A stretch of DNA of 64,000 nucleotides, from NCBI RefSeq assembly GCF_029051725.1, contig NZ_JAACFU010000007.1, positions 247,501 through 311,500 of the forward strand, given 5' to 3'. This DNA comes from Bradyrhizobium sp. CSS354. Lineage in GTDB: Bacteria > Pseudomonadota > Alphaproteobacteria > Rhizobiales > Xanthobacteraceae. Shown in pieces: positions 60,243 to 64,000 of the stretch. The stretch's first letter is position 1, and each line of letters begins with the position of its first letter. Both the position numbers and the translations under genes were made by a program. The notes beneath the pieces are model-generated. The model was not told where the DNA came from. It saw nothing but the letters and a program-made list of their open reading frames with translations, and ran no database searches.

Positions 60243-60320
60243 GTCATTGCGAGCGTAGCGAAGCAATCCAGAATCTTTCCGCAGAGGCAGTCTGGATTGC
60301 TTCGCTGCGCTCGCAATGAC
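60243..60320. repeat. Inverted repeat, family G
   Basis: GTCATTGCGAGCGTAGCGAA at the left pairs with TTCGCTGCGCTCGCAATGAC at the right. AAGCAATCCAGA and TCTGGATTGCTT continue the stem for about 32 bp. Lies between the convergent CMD-like and kpsF-type genes. Confidence 0.85.
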
Positions 60321-60338
60321 GAAAGAGAAAGGGACGCG

Positions 60339-61346
60339 CTACGCCACGCCCGCCCGCAGCAGATCGTGCAGATGCACGATACCGACCACCTTGTCCGCCT
60401 CGGTCACGACCAGCGTCGTGATCTTGCGGGTGTTGAGCACCTCGATCATCTCGGTGGCGAGCATCGAGGGCGGCACTGTCTTCGGCTGCCTGGTCATGAC
60501 GTCGTCGACCGACGCCGTCAGCAGGTCCGGTCGCATGTGGCGGCGCAGGTCACCGTCGGTGATGATGCCGACAGCCTCGGCCGCATCGTTGACGATGCAG
60601 ACGCAGCCGAGGCCCTTGGCCGACATCTCCATCACCGCGTCCGACATCTTGGTGCCGAGCGGCTTGACGGGGATCTCCGCACCGGTGCGCATGTAGTCGC
60701 GGACGAATTTCAGCATCGCCCCTAGCTTGCCGCCGGGGTGGAAATGCGCGAACTCCAGCGCGGTGAAACCGCGGCCCTCGAGCAGCGCGATCGCGATGGC
60801 ATCGCCGATCGCGACCTGCATCATCGTCGAGGTGGTCGGGGCCAGATTGTGCGGGCAGGCCTCGCGCGCCTTTGGCAGCTCGAGGACGATATCGGCCGCT
60901 TGTCCCAGCGAGGACGCCGCGTTCGACGTCACCGCAATCATGGGGATGGCGAACCTTGCGGAATAGTTCACGAGGGTCTTCATCTCCGGCTGCTCGCCGG
61001 ACCAGGACAGCGCCATGATGACGTCATCGGTGGTGATCATGCCGAGATCGCCATGGGCGGCTTCGGCGGTGTGGACGAAGAAGGCGGGCGTGCCGGTCGA
61101 GGCCAGCGTCGCCGCGATCTTACGGCCCATATGACCCGACTTGCCGAGCCCGGTGACGATGACGCGGCCCTTCGCGTTGCGGATCAGATCGACCGCCTGG
61201 GCGAAGCTCGCGCCAAGCGGGCCGCGCAGGGCGGCAGCGAGCGCGTTGATGCCGCCGCTCTCCGTTTCCAGCGTGCGGAGTGCGGATTCGACGCTGTCGG
61301 GAATGGGGCCGGATGATTGGGTCATCAGCGGTTTCGAACTCGGCAT
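60339..61346 (-). CDS. kdsD: KpsF/GutQ family arabinose-5-phosphate isomerase
   Basis: 335 residues from ATG 61346. N-terminal SIS domain (VIVTGLGKSGHMGRKIAATLASTGTPAFFVHTAEAAHGDLG), then two CBS domains in residues 210-335 (MSDAVMEMSAKGLGC and DDVMTRQPKTVPPS). It interconverts ribulose-5-phosphate and arabinose-5-phosphate, the first step toward Kdo of lipopolysaccharide. An in-frame longer start (61451) is less likely. No other Kdo genes are adjacent. Confidence 0.9.
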   Translation of the reverse strand: MPSSKPLMTQSSGPIPDSVESALRTLETESGGINALAAALRGPLGASFAQAVDLIRNAKGRVIVTGLGKSGHMGRKIAATLASTGTPAFFVHTAEAAHGDLGMITTDDVIMALSWSGEQPEMKTLVNYSARFAIPMIAVTSNAASSLGQAADIVLELPKAREACPHNLAPTTSTMMQVAIGDAIAIALLEGRGFTALEFAHFHPGGKLGAMLKFVRDYMRTGAEIPVKPLGTKMSDAVMEMSAKGLGCVCIVNDAAEAVGIITDGDLRRHMRPDLLTASVDDVMTRQPKTVPPSMLATEMIEVLNTRKITTLVVTEADKVVGIVHLHDLLRAGVA

Positions 61347-61537
61347 GTTCTGGTCCAGGGAGGAGGGGCGTTCGCCCGTTGGTGCCTGCTTAGCACGCCA
61401 CGGTCTTGCATGCGACGAGGGCGGCCCGACCCTCAACCGGTCGTTAACCATAATTGTTTTAACTCCATTAACGATGGTTCCCGCCGATCGGTGGGGATAA
61501 TCGCGAAAGTGTTTGATTTCGTTGGAGTTCTTCCATC

Positions 61538-63307
61538 GTGGGGTCGTCTCCAGGCAGGAGCCGGAGCAAACGCGCGCATTTCCTGCGCGCGGCTTTGCCG
61601 TGCTTTGCGCTGACGGTCCTTGGAAGCGCCCCCGTGGCGGCCCAGAGCCTCACCCCCGACCTGTTCAGTCCCAACCGGGGTGGCTTCGCCTCGCCCGACA
61701 CGCTGCCGACGCGCCGCACCGCGGGCGTGCCGCAGGCGCCGTCGGATGCGCTGCCGGCGCTGCCCGATCCCAACGCCGAGTTGCGCAAGCGCCAGCAGAC
61801 GCCGGCGCGCCCTGGCCAAAACCCGACCAACCAGAACCCGACCGGCCAGGTCCCGACCTATGGCCTGCCTGCCGCCAATGGTGCGAGCAGCTCCGGCTAC
61901 GACTCGCTGAACCGAAAGCGGCAGCAGCCGAAGCTCTATCCGGGTCAGCCCAAGCCGAAGCGCCCTGCCGGTCCCGGCTCGCGGGCACCGACTACAACGC
62001 CGGCCCCATCCACGCTCGGCCCGCCGAAGATCGCGCCGCCGCCGTCCGCCTCCGCAAACAAAGCGCCGGTGCCGCCGGCGCTGGCCGGCAACGTGCCCGG
62101 CCAGCCGCTGCGCCGCCGCCTCAAGCTCGACGAGGATGCGTTCGGCGCGGTCGGCGACTATGCCGGCAGCTTCCTGATCAAGGGCGGGCTCGAGCTCTCC
62201 ACCGGCTACGACACCAACCCGGCGCGCCTAAACAAGCCAGTCGGCTCGCCGGCCTATGTCGTCGCGCCCGATCTGCTCGTGGCGTCCGACTGGGAGCGCC
62301 ACGCACTGGTCGCGGATCTGCGCGGCTCGTTCTCCGGCTACACCAACAACATGCCGGCGACGATCGACGGCTTTGCCTCGCCTTCGCCGGTCGAGGTTGA
62401 CCGCCCCGACTTCACCGGCCATGTCGACGGCCGCATCGACGTCAATCGCGATCTCAAGCTGACCACGCAGCTGCGCCTGCGGCTCGCCACCGACAATCCC
62501 GGCAGCCCGAACGTGCAGGCCGGCCTGCAAAAATATCCTGTTTACGCCGCCTATGGCACGACCGTCGGCTTCGACCAGAGCTTCAACCGCTTCCAGGTCG
62601 CGGCCGGCGCCACCGTGGACCGCACTGCCTATACCAACTCAAAGCTGACCGACGGATCGACCTTCAGCAACGACGATCGCGACTTCAACCAGTATGGCGG
62701 CGTCGGACGGTTCTCCTACGATCTCAAGCCGGGCCTGAAGCCGTTCGTCGAGATCCAGGGCGACACTCGCGTGCACGACCGGGCCGCCGACCGCAACGGC
62801 TATTTCCGCGATTCGAACGGCGGCTATGCCAAGGTCGGCACGTCCTTCGAGTTCTCGCGCATTCTCATCGGCGAGGTCTCGGTCGGCTATTCCGCGCGCA
62901 ACTATGTCGACCCGCGCCTGAGCCAGCTCGCGGCCTTCCTCACGTCGGGCTCGCTGATCTGGAGTGCAAGCGGCCTCACCACGGTGAAATTCGCTACCGA
63001 CACGCAGATCGCCGAGACCACCATTCCCGGCTCCTCCGGCGTGCTGGTGCACACCTACGGGATCGAAGTCGATCACGACTTCCGCCGCTGGCTCACGGCA
63101 GTGGGCAAGTTCACCTACGGCACCTACGACTATCAGGGCCAGAATCGCAACGACAAGACCTACTCGTTCGAAAGCAATCTGATCTACAAGCTCAATCGCA
63201 ACATCTGGATCAAGGGCACGCTGCGCCATGACATCCTGGATTCGAACCAGCCGGGGTCAAGCTCGCAGGGCACGGTGGTGATGGTCGGGGTGAGGTTGCA
63301 GAATTAG
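61538..63307 (+). CDS. Outer membrane beta-barrel protein
   Basis: 589 residues from GTG 61538. Signal peptide ending APVAAQ, then a Pro/Gln/Asn-rich low-complexity linker (about residues 40-190), then a beta-rich domain from about 205 with alternating hydrophobic strands such as AGSFLIKGGLELSTGYDTNPAR and ending with an aromatic-Asn C-terminus (VVMVGVRLQN). The late half has repeats typical of the BBP2 barrel of alphaproteobacteria. Function unknown; perhaps exopolysaccharide secretion or a porin-like role. TTGGAG nine bases upstream supports the start. Confidence 0.82.
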   Translation: MGSSPGRSRSKRAHFLRAALPCFALTVLGSAPVAAQSLTPDLFSPNRGGFASPDTLPTRRTAGVPQAPSDALPALPDPNAELRKRQQTPARPGQNPTNQNPTGQVPTYGLPAANGASSSGYDSLNRKRQQPKLYPGQPKPKRPAGPGSRAPTTTPAPSTLGPPKIAPPPSASANKAPVPPALAGNVPGQPLRRRLKLDEDAFGAVGDYAGSFLIKGGLELSTGYDTNPARLNKPVGSPAYVVAPDLLVASDWERHALVADLRGSFSGYTNNMPATIDGFASPSPVEVDRPDFTGHVDGRIDVNRDLKLTTQLRLRLATDNPGSPNVQAGLQKYPVYAAYGTTVGFDQSFNRFQVAAGATVDRTAYTNSKLTDGSTFSNDDRDFNQYGGVGRFSYDLKPGLKPFVEIQGDTRVHDRAADRNGYFRDSNGGYAKVGTSFEFSRILIGEVSVGYSARNYVDPRLSQLAAFLTSGSLIWSASGLTTVKFATDTQIAETTIPGSSGVLVHTYGIEVDHDFRRWLTAVGKFTYGTYDYQGQNRNDKTYSFESNLIYKLNRNIWIKGTLRHDILDSNQPGSSSQGTVVMVGVRLQN

Positions 63308-63346
63308 CGCGCATGGTCGTTGCGATTGGCGAAGCCAAGACCGAGG

Positions 63347-63474
63347 TGTCGTCCTGGCGAAAGCCAGGACCCATCACCCCAGGGAGTAGTTTGGCGAAGA
63401 CTCGTCGTTTAGTATTGCGACCGGTCAACCAGAGGGATCACGCGGTATGCGTCCTGGCTTTGGCCAGGACGACA
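63347..63474. repeat. Palindromic intergenic repeat, family B copy 2
   Basis: GTGTCGTCCTGGCGAAAGCC at the left pairs with GGCTTTGGCCAGGACGACAG at the right; CCTGGCGAAAGCCAGG and CCTGGCTTTGGCCAGG each fold on themselves. The outer ends resemble the element at 10962-11108 though the interior differs. Confidence 0.65.
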
Positions 63475-63517
63475 GCGAATTGTTTGTCTGCCTTAAGCCG
63501 CCGCGCCTCCCGCCAAC

Positions 63518-64000
<483 letters not shown>

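Overview
The window is a GC-rich stretch of an alphaproteobacterial chromosome, most likely Bradyrhizobium or a close relative. This rests on a divergent phyR / nepR-ecfG general-stress locus, a polyamine pair (type III ornithine decarboxylase plus homospermidine synthase), a Zur box of the rhizobial type, DUF3551-type secreted peptides, and many short palindromic intergenic repeats. I saw no tRNA, rRNA, prophage, insertion sequence or CRISPR array. Genes are dense on both strands and the composition looks uniform, so this reads as core or stable accessory chromosome and not as an island.

Layout. 1-9.4 kb: the end of an unidentified gene, an orphan TRAP solute receptor, a PRISE-like SDR, a SAF-domain oxidoreductase, a PhyH dioxygenase, a GntR regulator with a candidate operator, two coupled paralogous alpha/beta hydrolases and an Ogt alkyltransferase. 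9.4-21.5 kb: an acyl-CoA catabolic cluster around a TetR regulator, with acyl-CoA ligase and thiolase on the minus strand and SDR dehydrogenase, enoyl-CoA-hydratase-like protein, feruloyl-CoA-synthase-like ligase, three acyl-CoA dehydrogenases and a nitroreductase-fold protein on the plus strand. 21.5-23.5 kb: the sigma-EcfG / NepR / PhyR general stress switch with a palindromic pair of back-to-back EcfG-type promoters. 23.5-28.5 kb: a frameshifted TonB-domain protein, a SnoaL-like protein, htpG and two tandem DUF3551-like peptides. 28.7-33.1 kb: acyl-CoA synthetase, a stand-alone acyl carrier protein, a small adenylating ligase and a ketoreductase, the last three overlapping.

33-39.9 kb: small hypotheticals, DUF3095, DUF2147, a MATE exporter, a GNAT, sodB and a permease split over two overlapping genes. 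39.9-44.8 kb: zinc acquisition. A Zur box containing the likely -10 lies directly before the start codon of a His-rich membrane peptide, followed by the ABC transporter (ATPase, permease, solute receptor), a CobW-type GTPase with a His-rich linker and an overlapping WD40 protein. 44.8-50.6 kb: MgtC, then the polyamine genes (ornithine decarboxylase, GNAT, RidA, homospermidine synthase), the decarboxylase with a leader of about 500 nt that fits the speF RNA element.

50.6-64 kb: an M3 oligopeptidase, DUF1007 plus NicO nickel/cobalt exporter, a MAPEG protein, ferrochelatase, an ABC receptor pseudogene with two one-base deletions, an SPFH/NfeD pair, a divergent HxlR regulator / carboxymuconolactone-decarboxylase-like pair with two perfect operator-like repeats, a KpsF-type isomerase, an outer-membrane beta-barrel protein and the C-terminal part of gltD. 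Gene functions come from family recognition by eye; starts were chosen from ribosome-binding sites and signal peptides.
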